This document shows positions 1-8,217 of a DNA stretch of 38,923 bases, in pieces. The notes under the pieces were generated by a model. The model ran no database searches, was not told the DNA's origin, and saw only the letters and a list, made by a program, of their open reading frames with translations. This DNA comes from Actinomycetota bacterium. GTDB lineage: Bacteria; Actinomycetota; Acidimicrobiia; Acidimicrobiales; Ilumatobacteraceae. The first letter of the stretch is position 1. Each line of letters opens with the position of its first letter. The translations under genes and the position numbers were made by a program. The DNA lies in contig QYPH01000070.1 in assembly GCA_007279905.1 (NCBI GenBank), positions 1 to 38,923 on the forward strand, given 5' to 3'.

Positions 1-360
1 CTGCAAGACACTGGTGGCAATGATGTGGCCATACGCGACAACAACACCGACAGTGTTGCTTTGCGTCATGCCGATTGAATTTGCTGTCGTATTCGCTGAC
101 AATCTCGCTGACAGTTTGGCTGACAATTTGACAGCATCTTCGATATCGTGCGAAACGGTGATACCCAACTCCAGTGCAGCCTGCTTGACGGGGCTTGGTG
201 AAGTTTGCGAACCTCTACCTCGTCGCTTATCGACTCCAGTAACCACGAGATCAATTGGGAACCCAGCCTCTACTAATGCGCGCAGCGGCGCAACAGCAAT
301 TTCTGGCGTGCCAAAGTACACGATGTGTTCAGAACGCCCCGGTGGCAATGCTGCAAGCAT
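1..360 (-). CDS. fmt: Methionyl-tRNA formyltransferase, N-terminal 120 residues (runs off the left edge)
   Basis: The ATG lies two bases after the def stop codon, and the frame stays open to base 1. Translation gives the start of the Fmt formyl-transfer domain: a short lead, then VYFGTPEIAVAPLRAL at about residues 15-30, a basic loop (DKRRGRGSQ), SPVKQAALELGI and VVVAYGHII near residue 110. Fmt transfers a formyl group from 10-formyl-tetrahydrofolate to initiator Met-tRNA in the cytosol. The def-fmt pair is classic: Def removes the formyl group that Fmt adds. The catalytic N-H-D motif and the C-terminal tRNA-binding domain lie outside the window. An unusual loop of roughly 20-25 residues (about 76-98) contains three KLSA-type tetrapeptide repeats just before VVVAYGHII, where most Fmt proteins are shorter. 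Identity is confident; the loop is discussed separately. Confidence 0.9.
   Translation of the reverse strand, partial: MLAALPPGRSEHIVYFGTPEIAVAPLRALVEAGFPIDLVVTGVDKRRGRGSQTSPSPVKQAALELGITVSHDIEDAVKLSAKLSARLSANTTANSIGMTQSNTVGVVVAYGHIIATSVLQ
83..130 (-). repeat. 12-bp in-frame tandem repeat inside fmt
   Basis: On the plus strand three 12-base units lie head to tail: 95-106 (gctgacaatctc), 107-118 (gctgacagtttg) and 119-130 (gctgacaatttg). A decayed fourth copy may be present at 83-94. Read on the coding strand they encode KLSA-KLSA-RLSA. Unit length is a multiple of three, so copy-number changes would keep the frame. Confidence 0.8.
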
Positions 361-362
361 CG

Positions 363-917
363 TCACGTCAATCGCAAATGCACCGGTTCGCTCGATTTCG
401 GTTGCTCCTCTTGGCGGCGATATTCGGCCAAAGCCAACTTGCGCTGGTCTGTCGTCATGCGATCAAACATCAAAACGCCATTGAGATGATCAATTTCGTG
501 TTGAAATAAGCGTGCGAGCAATTCGTCAGCCTCAATCTCGATCTCGTCGCCGTCGATCGATACACCGCGCACAAGTATCTGTTTAGGACGCAACATCTCG
601 ACGTACAGTCCCGGGATCGAGAGGCAGCCTTCGTCATACACCCACTCCCCAGATGACTCAACGATGGTTGGGTTCAAGATGATCTGTGGATCATCGTCAA
701 TGTCGTACACAAAAATCTGTTTTTGAATACCTATTTGCGGTGCTGCCAGACCTAATCCTGGTGCTTCGTACATCATCTCAAACATCTGTTCACAGAGCGT
801 TGCGATCTTGCCGTCAATATTTGCAACCTGTGCCGCCACAGTTTTGAGGACTGGGTCTCCGTATGTGCGAATCGTCAAACCACCGTGTGGTGCGCCCATA
901 GGTGTCGTTCGTGCCAT
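363..917 (-). CDS. def: Peptide deformylase
   Basis: The 184-residue protein carries all three deformylase motifs: GLGLAAPQ (54-61), EGCLS (96-100) and HEIDH (140-144). The Cys of the second motif and both His of the third bind the catalytic metal (usually Fe2+), and the Glu of HEIDH is the general acid/base. It removes the N-formyl group from nascent chains at the ribosome. The conserved start of the fold, IRTYGDPVL, begins at residue 16, so the first 13-15 residues are a short extension. fmt follows after two bases, so the two are surely co-transcribed. Upstream, only 23 bases separate it from the divergent methyltransferase gene, so its promoter must lie in that gap or inside the neighbour. 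Confidence 0.96.
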   Translation of the reverse strand: MARTTPMGAPHGGLTIRTYGDPVLKTVAAQVANIDGKIATLCEQMFEMMYEAPGLGLAAPQIGIQKQIFVYDIDDDPQIILNPTIVESSGEWVYDEGCLSIPGLYVEMLRPKQILVRGVSIDGDEIEIEADELLARLFQHEIDHLNGVLMFDRMTTDQRKLALAEYRRQEEQPKSSEPVHLRLT

Positions 918-940
918 ATCGTGTAAGGCTAGCGAGGCTT

Positions 941-1579
941 ATGAGCGACGAGCAGTACTTCACCAACCAACCAATAGCGAAGTCGACTGTGGGCACAAGC
1001 AAACAAAAAACCGCTCCGCTCAACATCGACAACACCACTCTGCAACTGGTTTTAGACAGTGGTGTTTTCGCTCGCAAAGGTGTTGATGCGGGCACCATGG
1101 TGCTGATCGATGCGGCGGCAAAACCGCCAACGTCGGGAACATTCCTCGATCTCGGATGTGGTTCTGGTGCACTTGCACTCACTCTCGCAACTCGGTCGCC
1201 CAACGCAAACATCTACGCAATCGATGTCAATCAGCGCGCACTACAACTCACCGCATCCAATGCACAATTGAACGGCATCGCCAACATCACTACGTTGTTG
1301 CCAACATCGGTACCGCCAGAGATTCGATTCGATTTGATTTGGTCAAACCCACCAATTCGTATTGGTAAAACCGAGCTTCATGCATTGTTGTCATTGTGGC
1401 TAGGCAAACTCACCACCACAGGAGAAGCATGGCTTGTGGTCAACAGAAATCTTGGCTCCGATTCACTTGCAGTGTGGCTCGTTTCAATTGGCTATCAAGT
1501 CGATCGTCTTGTGAGCAAGCAAGGTTTTAGAGTGTTGCGCGTTCGACCTACGCGCGTGGCGGATCAACCTGCGTTTTAA
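941..1579 (+). CDS. RsmC-like class I SAM-dependent methyltransferase
   Basis: This is the only rightward gene. I chose the ATG at 941 because GAGG sits five bases upstream (934-937); the frame is open back to a GTG at 902, but that would overlap def. The 212-residue product shows the small-domain methyltransferase pattern: FTNQP near the N-terminus, DNTTLQLVLDSGVFARKGVD as the substrate-side lead, the SAM-binding DLGCGSGALAL, an acidic IYAIDVN strand end, and the catalytic-type SNPPIR. This matches the MTS/RsmC family, whose members methylate guanine N2 in 16S rRNA. The target here is not provable, so I give no symbol. Its 3' end overlaps the convergent 3' end of priA by 32 bases. A weak -10-like TATCGT lies at 917-922. 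Confidence 0.85.
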   Translation: MSDEQYFTNQPIAKSTVGTSKQKTAPLNIDNTTLQLVLDSGVFARKGVDAGTMVLIDAAAKPPTSGTFLDLGCGSGALALTLATRSPNANIYAIDVNQRALQLTASNAQLNGIANITTLLPTSVPPEIRFDLIWSNPPIRIGKTELHALLSLWLGKLTTTGEAWLVVNRNLGSDSLAVWLVSIGYQVDRLVSKQGFRVLRVRPTRVADQPAF

Positions 1580-3344
1580 TGCGCACCGCTTTAGATGTCG
1601 TGCTGGTTGTAAGTGATGCAGCCAATCCATCGGCCAAATCATTCCAACTCTGCGCCTTGACTAACACGCTGTCTTGGGCAGTTGCTGACACCTGAAGCAA
1701 TACGTTGCTTCGCAGGTTGTCGGCAACAGTGTCGACTCCTTTGCCACTCAATTGCGCCAACGCGCCAAACGGCGGCAGCGACATCAGTTTGCGACGAGAC
1801 ATTTCATCAGATGTGAATTCGCCCAGATCATGGGAGGCAAGACCTCGAAGCAACGCATGATTGGCTAGAAAAGTTTGGACAAGCACCAGACCCTGACTAC
1901 CAGAGCGAGCCACCAACCGAGCCGCATGAATCACAAGTGTGAGCGAAATCTCTGACGCCCGATATCGAGGTGCCGAAATCTCCTGATCGATATCGAGAAA
2001 CACAACCGTGTCGACATCGCGCACCCGATGAAGTGCTGCTTCTGTCCCGACAAACAGCATCTTGGTCTGATCGATCTCGACATCACTTTTGCCAGCAGTA
2101 CTGGCCGCGACTTCGACCACATCTTCCACTCGCCGACCTGCCGCTGCAGCCAACTCTTCGCGCAATCGTGAAACTCCAGCCTTAATCACTGCCAATTTGC
2201 CCGACCCACATCCCATGCACACAGCAGGTCGCTTGTGTGCGCATCTTGGACAACACAGTTCGCCAAGACCCAACATCGACATTGCAGCATCGCATATATC
2301 GCATCGCACGAGTTCGCGACAATTGCCGCAAGCTAGCAATTTTGCTCGCCCCTTGACGTTGAGCACGCACACGATTCGCCGTTGATGATCTCGAAGTTGT
2401 TCAATTAATTCTGAAGACAGCAGTGAACTCGCCCATCGCTCATCGAGCCGTCGATCAACAATCCGAATTTCAGGCCACTGAGATTTTTCAACTTCGGTAC
2501 CGACTTTCAAAACAACCCCTGATGTGTGATGCAATGCGCGCAGACTTGGCACTGGCGACACCAACAGACATGCAATACCAAGTTGCTCGGCGCGATGAAC
2601 TGCGATATCTCGTGCGTGCCACGATGGCGAGCGCTCTTCTTGTAAGGCATCGTCGTGCTCGTCGATCACGATGATGCTGTGCAGTGATGGCACAGAAGCC
2701 CAAATAGCCGACCGAGCACCAATCACGACATCGACACCACCTGCTGCGATTGCCCAATCTTGCGGCATGACAGCAACGCTCAGTCCATGCTCTCGCAATG
2801 AAGCGGCCATCAATCGTGCACGATTAATTGTTGGGATGACGACCAGAGTTGGGCCCTCTTGGGCAGCACTCAACACAAGTGCACGCGGGCCCGACGCCGG
2901 ACCTCTGCGCAACACCGACGTGTGTTTGAGTCCCACTGCCGCAACAACTTGGACGTCTGCGTCAAACTTTTTTCGACTGCTCGGTTGCGTATAACGCGAC
3001 CCTGGAAGAGTTGCAACGAGCGTGGACGGAGAAGATGCAACGAAGAATGCGCGGAGCCGACCAGCCCACATGTGACACGCCCATTGAGCGAGTTGAACGA
3101 TTTCGAGAGATGGTCCGCGACCCAACACCTTGATCACGTGCAACAAACGACTTTCATCTACATCGGAGAACTGCGACGATGAGTCGCCAATCGCTACGAC
3201 CCATCCCGCAACATTGCGTCTGTGCAGCGGAATACGCACGCGATCGCCCACGTGAATTTCGTGAACCATCGCATCGGCAACGAGGTAATCAAATACCTTG
3301 TCGACACCAGTTACATCGGGGACGACGCGCGCGATTACCGCCAC
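1548..3344 (-). CDS. priA: PriA-type primosomal protein N', degenerate (no Walker A)
   Basis: Residue numbers here are for the longer open frame, which begins at a TTG at 3410. The N-terminal DNA 3'-end-binding domain starts at VAVIARVVPDVTGVDKVFDYLV. A zinc-binding module has four C-x2-C pairs (361/364, 370/373, 387/390, 398/401). The C-terminal half retains PriA landmarks such as GVSRLREELA, VGTEAALHRV, DIDQEISAPRYRASE and LPPF. The helicase core is decayed: DEHDD (250-254) recalls DEEHD, but the expected Walker A region (about 165-182) has no GxGKT. Actinobacterial PriA proteins commonly lack helicase motifs, so this is probably a replication-restart scaffold and not a motor. The frame reaches 52 bases into metK, so I prefer the GTG at 3344, 14 bases after the metK stop and right at the domain start. 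Neither start has a good Shine-Dalgarno. Confidence 0.88.
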   Translation of the reverse strand: MAVIARVVPDVTGVDKVFDYLVADAMVHEIHVGDRVRIPLHRRNVAGWVVAIGDSSSQFSDVDESRLLHVIKVLGRGPSLEIVQLAQWACHMWAGRLRAFFVASSPSTLVATLPGSRYTQPSSRKKFDADVQVVAAVGLKHTSVLRRGPASGPRALVLSAAQEGPTLVVIPTINRARLMAASLREHGLSVAVMPQDWAIAAGGVDVVIGARSAIWASVPSLHSIIVIDEHDDALQEERSPSWHARDIAVHRAEQLGIACLLVSPVPSLRALHHTSGVVLKVGTEVEKSQWPEIRIVDRRLDERWASSLLSSELIEQLRDHQRRIVCVLNVKGRAKLLACGNCRELVRCDICDAAMSMLGLGELCCPRCAHKRPAVCMGCGSGKLAVIKAGVSRLREELAAAAGRRVEDVVEVAASTAGKSDVEIDQTKMLFVGTEAALHRVRDVDTVVFLDIDQEISAPRYRASEISLTLVIHAARLVARSGSQGLVLVQTFLANHALLRGLASHDLGEFTSDEMSRRKLMSLPPFGALAQLSGKGVDTVADNLRSNVLLQVSATAQDSVLVKAQSWNDLADGLAASLTTSTTSKAVRIKTQVDPPRA

Positions 3345-3358
3345 GGCATCACGACCGA

Positions 3359-4552
3359 TCAGAGTTTGACTGCTGCTTTGAATTCCTTCAAGCGTGACAG
3401 AGTCTCCCAAGTGAAATCTGGGTCTTGTCGGCCGAAGTGACCATATGCAGCTGTCTTGCGATAAATCGGACGCTTCAAATCAAGATCGCGCAAAATCGCT
3501 GCTGGGCGAAGGTCGAATACTGAACGAACTGCTTGTTCGATCAATTCTTCGTTGACAACGCTCGTACCGAATGTCTCGACCAAGATGCTGATTGGCTGTG
3601 CCATACCGATTGCGTATGCAACTTGTACTTCGCATCGCGTGGCCGCGCCGGAAGCAACGACATGCTTGGCAACCCAACGGGCTGCGTAAGCCGCCGAACG
3701 GTCAACTTTTGAAGGATCTTTTCCACTGAATGCGCCACCACCGTGACGTCCCATTCCACCGTACGTGTCAACGATGATCTTTCGACCAGTCAAGCCAGTG
3801 TCGGCATGTGGTCCACCTTTGACAAACTCGCCCGTTGGATTGACATGCACTGAATACTTGTCGTTTGCAAACTGTGCGGGAATAACGGGACGAATGACTT
3901 GTTCAATCAAGTCCGGACGAATCACGGTGTCACGAGGCGTACCGTCTGCGTGCTGAGTCGAGATCAAAACCGTCGACAAGCGAACTGGTCTACCGTCTTC
4001 GTATTCAAACGTCACCTGGGTCTTGCCATCAGGACGCAAGTACGGAATCGCACCCGACTTACGCACCTCTGCCAATTTTTCGGCCATGCGATGTGCGAGC
4101 CAAATTGGCAACGGCATCAACTCTGGAGTGTCGTCACATGCATAACCAAACATCATTCCTTGGTCGCCAGCGCCTTGACTGTTGAGGATGTCCTCGCCAC
4201 TCTTTCCAGCACGAGACTCTTCGCTTTTGTCAACGCCCTGAGCAATATTTGAGCTTTGCTCGTCGATCGACACGATGACGCCGCATGTGTTGCCATCAAA
4301 ACCGTAAAGCGCGTTGTCATAACCGATGTCCTTGATTACTTCACGAGCCAATTTCGGAATGTCTACATAAGCAGATGTGGTGATCTCACCGGCGACAACA
4401 CAAAGTCCGGTGGTCAGCAGTGTTTCGCATGCAACACGACCTTGTGGATCTTCTGCCAAAATTGCATCGAGGACAGCATCGGAAACTTGGTCAGCCATCT
4501 TGTCTGGGTGACCTTCGGTTACGCTTTCAGAGGTAAAACTGTAGTTTTTCAA
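3359..4552 (-). CDS. metK: S-adenosylmethionine synthase
   Basis: The 397-residue product has normal MetK length and signatures: [11 protein letters not shown] (GHPDK at 14-18), GAGDQG (126-131), [22 protein letters not shown], and the phosphate-binding GGGAFSGKD loop (271-279). It makes S-adenosylmethionine from methionine and ATP as a cytosolic tetramer, using Mg2+ and K+. The start codon is TTG, supported by GGAG about eight bases upstream on the coding strand and by the canonical N-terminus [18 protein letters not shown]. It follows coaBC after 32 bases and precedes priA, the usual actinobacterial order. SAM from this enzyme would serve the methyltransferase to the left and, formally, QueA at the other end of the window. 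Confidence 0.97.
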   Translation of the reverse strand: MKNYSFTSESVTEGHPDKMADQVSDAVLDAILAEDPQGRVACETLLTTGLCVVAGEITTSAYVDIPKLAREVIKDIGYDNALYGFDGNTCGVIVSIDEQSSNIAQGVDKSEESRAGKSGEDILNSQGAGDQGMMFGYACDDTPELMPLPIWLAHRMAEKLAEVRKSGAIPYLRPDGKTQVTFEYEDGRPVRLSTVLISTQHADGTPRDTVIRPDLIEQVIRPVIPAQFANDKYSVHVNPTGEFVKGGPHADTGLTGRKIIVDTYGGMGRHGGGAFSGKDPSKVDRSAAYAARWVAKHVVASGAATRCEVQVAYAIGMAQPISILVETFGTSVVNEELIEQAVRSVFDLRPAAILRDLDLKRPIYRKTAAYGHFGRQDPDFTWETLSRLKEFKAAVKL

Positions 4553-4584
4553 CGCTGCTCCTTGGTAGATAGTTCGTGAAGAGA

Positions 4585-5805
4585 CTAGTGGCTCGACTGG
4601 CCTCGGATGGAGACCACAGCATCCAACACCGATTTGGCGATCGAGCGCTTATCGGTCAAACCGACAACCACTGGCTCTGCCCCACGTGTCACAAGAGTGA
4701 CCGCATTTGTTTCATGACCGAAGCCAACGCCATCATCGGCCACATTGTTTGCCACAATGAGGTCCACATTTTTGCGCTTGAGCTTGGAGAGAGCATTTTC
4801 GACAAGGTCCTCGGTCTCGGCTGCAAACCCAACCAAGACTTGGCCCGAACGTTTGCGCGCACCAAGACCAGCGAGAATGTCGGGTGTGGTTTCAAGCTCA
4901 ATGCTTGCAAGTCCTTCGATGGCACCAGTCTTCGGATCTTTCTTCAGCTTAGATTTCGCTACAACACGTGGTCTCATGTCGGCAACTGCAGCAGCCATGA
5001 TCACTACATCGGCTTGCATTCCATAGCTCTCTACTGCATCTTGCATCTGTTGTGCGGTCTCGACAGCTACCAATTGCACTCCACTCGGCACAACAAGATC
5101 AGCAGTAGAGATCAAAGTAACTTTTGCTCCACGCGCACTCGCCTCTGCAGCAATTGCATAACCCTGTTTGCCGCTAGAACGATTGGCAATCACTCGCACT
5201 GCGTCGATGGGCTCGCGAGTTCCACCAGCCGTGACTACGACGTGTGCGCCATACAAATCACCAGGGGTCAGCAACTGTTCGATCTCGGCAAAAATTCGCT
5301 GCGGGTCTGCGAGTCGTCCTGCACCGATATCGCCGCCTGCCAACCGACCGGATTCGGGATCGAGAACATTCACTCCCCTTCGACGAAGAACTGCAATGTT
5401 TTCTTGCACTGCTGCGTGCTCCCACATCTCGGTGTGCATTGCTGGGCACACCAATACAGGGGCGCGAGTTGCAAGAAGAGTTGCAGTTAATAAGTCACTC
5501 GAGATTCCGGCTGCATACGAACCAATCACGCGAGCAGTTGCAGGTACAACGACGATCAGATCGGCTCGTTGCCCTAGCCGTGTGTGAGGAATGGGATCAG
5601 CGTCGTCCCACAAAGTTGTATGCACTGGCTCTGAAGCAAGTGCCGACAACGTCACTTTGCCTATGAAATGTTCGGCGTCGCTTGTCATGATGGGCGCGAC
5701 GTGCGCACCTGCGTCTACTAATAAACGACACAGCTCAACCGACTTGTACGCGGCAATGCCACCAGAAACGCCGAGAACAATATGCTTGCCAGCGAGCGAA
5801 CCCAT
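4585..5805 (-). CDS. coaBC: Bifunctional phosphopantothenoylcysteine decarboxylase / phosphopantothenate-cysteine ligase
   Basis: This 406-residue fusion carries out two steps of coenzyme A synthesis. Residues 1-180 are the FMN-binding CoaC flavoprotein: [15 protein letters not shown], the active-site His in PIPHTRLG, a PATARVIG loop and PAMHTEMWE. In many bacteria the last motif reads PAMN; His at this place is what I recall for actinobacterial CoaBC. The substrate-clamp segment reads [13 protein letters not shown]. Residues from about 185 are the CoaB ligase: [27 protein letters not shown], then [15 protein letters not shown] and VGFAAETED. The ATG is followed directly by the conserved first strand. 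It lies 20 bases after rpoZ and upstream of metK, the standard actinobacterial order. Confidence 0.96.
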   Translation of the reverse strand: MGSLAGKHIVLGVSGGIAAYKSVELCRLLVDAGAHVAPIMTSDAEHFIGKVTLSALASEPVHTTLWDDADPIPHTRLGQRADLIVVVPATARVIGSYAAGISSDLLTATLLATRAPVLVCPAMHTEMWEHAAVQENIAVLRRRGVNVLDPESGRLAGGDIGAGRLADPQRIFAEIEQLLTPGDLYGAHVVVTAGGTREPIDAVRVIANRSSGKQGYAIAAEASARGAKVTLISTADLVVPSGVQLVAVETAQQMQDAVESYGMQADVVIMAAAVADMRPRVVAKSKLKKDPKTGAIEGLASIELETTPDILAGLGARKRSGQVLVGFAAETEDLVENALSKLKRKNVDLIVANNVADDGVGFGHETNAVTLVTRGAEPVVVGLTDKRSIAKSVLDAVVSIRGQSSH

Positions 5806-5825
5806 GGTGAGCCAGGCTCGTGAAA

Positions 5826-6218
5826 TTACTCGGCTGCTACTTCGGCTTCAGCAACTTCGGCTACTTCAACTTCAACTTCAACTTCAACTTCAACTTCTTC
5901 AAGTTCAGCAACGACATCGTCGGCAACAGCATCCAACAACTCTTCGTCCAACTCGGCATCCAATTCTTCATAGACCGACAATGGAACGCTCAAAATCTTG
6001 TCTGCAGCGATTTCTTCAAAACTGATTGAAAGTGGCTTGCGCGAAGTTGAACTCACCTGTGGTGGAACCATTGTTCCCAAACCCTCACCCAGTTGGTTGA
6101 AGTAGGAGTTGATTTCGCGAGCACGGCGTGCCGAAAGCGTCACAAGACCAAACTTGGAAGCAGTGCGCTTCATGAGGCTCTCAATACGCGGGTTCATCAT
6201 GGTGTCTTCATTGGCCAT
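5826..6218 (-). CDS. rpoZ: RNA polymerase omega subunit with an acidic repeat tail
   Basis: The first 55 residues are a recognisable omega core: MNPRIESLMKRTASKFGLVTLSARRAREINSYFNQLGEGLG, followed by a proline-containing loop and PLSISFEEIAADKI. Omega binds the beta' subunit and helps assemble RNA polymerase. At 130 residues the protein is longer than a minimal omega. The extension from about residue 75 is extremely acidic (YEELDAELDEELLDA) and ends in an alternating Val-Glu run encoded by a hexanucleotide repeat. Start: ATG at 6218 with AAAGGT about nine bases upstream. Position between gmk and coaBC is canonical. A 102-base gap before it carries a plausible -10 box, so it may have its own promoter. 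Confidence 0.93.
   Translation of the reverse strand: MANEDTMMNPRIESLMKRTASKFGLVTLSARRAREINSYFNQLGEGLGTMVPPQVSSTSRKPLSISFEEIAADKILSVPLSVYEELDAELDEELLDAVADDVVAELEEVEVEVEVEVEVAEVAEAEVAAE
5863..5897 (-). repeat. Hexanucleotide tandem repeat in the rpoZ tail
   Basis: On the plus strand ACTTCA is repeated five full times plus five bases, with no mismatch. On the coding strand this is GTT-GAA, giving a (Val-Glu) tail. It is a perfect 6-bp microsatellite, in frame, so slippage would lengthen or shorten the tail without a frameshift. Confidence 0.9.
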
Positions 6219-6273
6219 GGCGGGTTACCTTTCAGTTCTGCAACGGGAGGCAAAGCGACTCACCGAAGCATGT

Positions 6274-6279
6274 ATTGTA
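6274..6279 (-). promoter_or_regulatory. Possible -10 box for rpoZ
   Basis: The coding strand reads TACAAT here, five of six matches to TATAAT, in the 102-base gap between gmk and rpoZ. It would give a leader of roughly 50 bases ahead of the AAAGGT ribosome-binding site. I see no convincing -35 at the right spacing. Otherwise the gap holds only a weak AT-rich inverted repeat beside the gmk stop. Confidence 0.35.
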
Positions 6280-6320
6280 TCTGTGTAAACCGCGCAAACG
6301 ACGCAAAATGACCGTTTTGA

Positions 6321-6884
6321 CTAGTTGCAGCGCGCCAGTCGCTCGCGAGCAATGAGATCGAGCATCTCTGCCACGGTCACTGCCAAATCATCATTAATCA
6401 ACACGAAGTCAGCAAGCGCCTTGCCCACGGGCTCCTCATCTTCTGCCTTGCGCAGCCGCGCAGCAACCTTTTGCTCGGCATCTCCCCGACCAACGAGTCG
6501 TGCCTTTTGTTCTTCACGGGTTGGCGGCAAAACAAAGAGCAGCAGTGCATCTGCATGCAATTTCTTTACTTGCTGAGCGCCGTCCACTTCAATCTCCAGC
6601 ACGATGTCTTTACCCTCAGGGGCTTTGGGCATCGGAGTGCCATACAGGTTGCCCAAAAATTCGGTCCATTCCAAAAAACCACCAGCAGCGATGTGTTCTC
6701 GAAATTGATCATGCGTCACAAATCGGTAAGCGTCTTGTAACTCTCCCTCGCGCCGCTCGCGAGTTGTCCATGAACGACTTAACCACAGTTTGTCGTCGCG
6801 CTTGACGAGTTCTTCAACGATCGTGCTCTTGCCAACGCCGCCGGGGCCAGAAACCACGATGATGAGCGAATGTTGATCGCTCAC
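6321..6884 (-). CDS. gmk: Guanylate kinase
   Basis: The 187-residue protein has a P-loop GPGGVGKS at 13-20 (most homologues have GPSGVGKS), the GMP-binding stretch SRSWTTRERREGE (36-48), AYRFVTHDQF, and YGTPMPKAPEGKDIVLEIEVDGAQQ. It phosphorylates GMP to GDP with ATP. The start is GTG, overlapping the mihF stop in a GTGA junction, so the two are probably translationally coupled. mihF-gmk is a hallmark actinobacterial pair. GTP made downstream of this enzyme is also the substrate of the Rel enzyme further right, and ppGpp inhibits Gmk in several bacteria. Confidence 0.96.
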   Translation of the reverse strand: MSDQHSLIIVVSGPGGVGKSTIVEELVKRDDKLWLSRSWTTRERREGELQDAYRFVTHDQFREHIAAGGFLEWTEFLGNLYGTPMPKAPEGKDIVLEIEVDGAQQVKKLHADALLLFVLPPTREEQKARLVGRGDAEQKVAARLRKAEDEEPVGKALADFVLINDDLAVTVAEMLDLIARERLARCN

Positions 6885-7210
6885 GACCGACCTTCAATCA
6901 GTGATTGAACTCGTTGCACGATATTGGTGCGTTGTGCGACTGTCAGATTGCCAGCTAGATCGTTTTCGAGTACATCTACTGCCGACAACACTTGTCGGGC
7001 ACCAACTTTGCCAACGCCAGGAACCACTTCGATCAATTTGACGATGTAGGTCAGATTACTCACACTGTCTGCATCGTGGAGCAACACCGATTCGATGTCG
7101 CGGCTTCCGCTTGAAATTGCACTGAGCAACACATCAATCTGCTGACGCAATTGCGCAAGTGGAGTCACGGCTTCAACACGCAATCTGCGAAGTTCGGTTG
7201 AGGTCGTCAT
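6881..7210 (-). CDS. mihF: Integration host factor, actinobacterial type (mIHF)
   Basis: The 109-residue protein matches mIHF in order: a helical N-terminus (LAQLRQQIDVLLSAISSGSRDIESVLL), then VSNLTYIVKLIEVVPGVGKVGARQVLSAVDV containing the helix-two-turn-helix with VPGVGKVGARQ, then a C-terminal helix (LTVAQRTNIVQRV). It is a small nucleoid-associated DNA-binding protein, unrelated to enterobacterial IHF and essential in mycobacteria. The middle helices are less conserved than in Mycobacterium but the core is clear. It follows pyrD after 26 bases and overlaps gmk. There is no Shine-Dalgarno before the ATG; a TAAAAT box sits six bases upstream, which suggests a leaderless transcript. Confidence 0.9.
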   Translation of the reverse strand: MTTSTELRRLRVEAVTPLAQLRQQIDVLLSAISSGSRDIESVLLHDADSVSNLTYIVKLIEVVPGVGKVGARQVLSAVDVLENDLAGNLTVAQRTNIVQRVQSLIEGRS

Positions 7211-7216
7211 TGATCT

Positions 7217-7222
7217 ATTTTA
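7217..7222 (-). promoter_or_regulatory. Possible -10 box for a leaderless mihF transcript
   Basis: The coding strand reads TAAAAT, then six bases, then the mihF ATG at 7210. Start of transcription at the usual distance would fall on the A of the ATG. The absence of any Shine-Dalgarno sequence fits. The -35 region, inside the end of pyrD, is unremarkable. Confidence 0.45.
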
Positions 7223-7236
7223 CCGTTTGCTTGAGT

Positions 7237-8217
7237 TCACCACTTGCTCGGAGCGACAAATCCGCCTCTATGACTCAACCCAATTACTTCAGACCATTCT
7301 GTGATCTTGTGGCGATCAGCCCATTGCTGCAGCTCGCATGCGATCCGATAGGCAGCGCGCGGTTCAGCAAATGTAGCGGTACCCACCTGCACTGCTGAAG
7401 CACCAGCCATCATCATCTCGAGCGCCTCAAGACCATTTGTCACACCGCCAACTCCAACAATGGGTATATCCCCGATACGTGCAAAGACGTCATAAATTGC
7501 ACGAACTGCAATGGGGTGAATTGCCCTACCCGAAAGCCCGCCACCACCGTTGCCCAGTGCAGGACGACCAGTTTGGGTGTCGATGATCATTCCGAGTGAA
7601 GTGTTGACCAACGTCAACGCTTCTGCTCCAGCATCGACGCACGCTTGTGCCACATCACCAATTCGGTCGGTATTGGGAGACAACTTTGCCCAACGAGGTA
7701 TACCCGCAACCTCAACCGCGCTCACGATCTGCGCGGCAAGTGAAGCATCGTGAGCAAACATGGTGTGAGGTTTGTTGTCACCAACACTTTTTCCTTTGAG
7801 GTTTGGGCACGACAGATTAATTTCCAGTGCAGCAATCTGATCGCGCACTGGTGTCAACATGCTGGCTGCGTCAACATAATCTTGCACACTAAAACCCCAG
7901 ATACTGCAGACAACAGTTGCGCCAACAGCCTTGAGTTGCTCCAAATCATTGGCGATCCACTCTTCAATCCCCGGACCTTGCAGTCCTACAGCATTGAGCA
8001 TTCCAGAAGCAGTTGGATGTAATCGGGGTCGAGGATTACCTCCCCACTCAAATGCCGCCAACGACTTCACAACAACTGCGCCCAGATCTCGTAGCGGCAT
8101 AAAAGCATCAAGTTCTGTTCCAAGACCGCAAGTTCCCGATGCCGTCATCACTGGATTCTTGAGCGTCACCGAACCGATGCGCGTGTGTAAATGCGGCGAC
8201 CGTGCACGAGATCTCAC
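7237..8217 (-). CDS. pyrD: Dihydroorotate dehydrogenase, class 1B catalytic subunit type
   Basis: This 326-residue FMN enzyme oxidises dihydroorotate to orotate, the fourth step of UMP synthesis. [13 protein letters not shown] and [25 protein letters not shown] are the FMN and substrate signatures, INLSCPN carries the class 1 catalytic Cys, and [28 protein letters not shown] is the phosphate-binding C-terminal part. The overall pattern (ASGTFGYG-like start, GLQGPG) is class 1B, which normally works with PyrK (FAD and 2Fe-2S). No pyrK is in this window. The GTG start overlaps the carB stop (GTGA). In mycobacteria pyrF occupies this slot before mihF, so pyrD here is a local gene-order difference. 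Function is confident; the electron acceptor is not. Confidence 0.94.
   Translation of the reverse strand: MRSRARSPHLHTRIGSVTLKNPVMTASGTCGLGTELDAFMPLRDLGAVVVKSLAAFEWGGNPRPRLHPTASGMLNAVGLQGPGIEEWIANDLEQLKAVGATVVCSIWGFSVQDYVDAASMLTPVRDQIAALEINLSCPNLKGKSVGDNKPHTMFAHDASLAAQIVSAVEVAGIPRWAKLSPNTDRIGDVAQACVDAGAEALTLVNTSLGMIIDTQTGRPALGNGGGGLSGRAIHPIAVRAIYDVFARIGDIPIVGVGGVTNGLEALEMMMAGASAVQVGTATFAEPRAAYRIACELQQWADRHKITEWSEVIGLSHRGGFVAPSKW

Noticed and set aside
4576-5490. A 304-codon rightward open frame opposite coaBC
   Set aside because: It lies entirely antisense to a clear CoaBC coding sequence, has no recognisable domain, and its composition (rich in Cys, His, Ser) is that of a shadow frame.
6304-6319. 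CAAAA/TTTTG inverted repeat after gmk as a terminator
   Set aside because: Only five A-T-rich pairs around a six-base loop with no following T-run; too weak to stop transcription.
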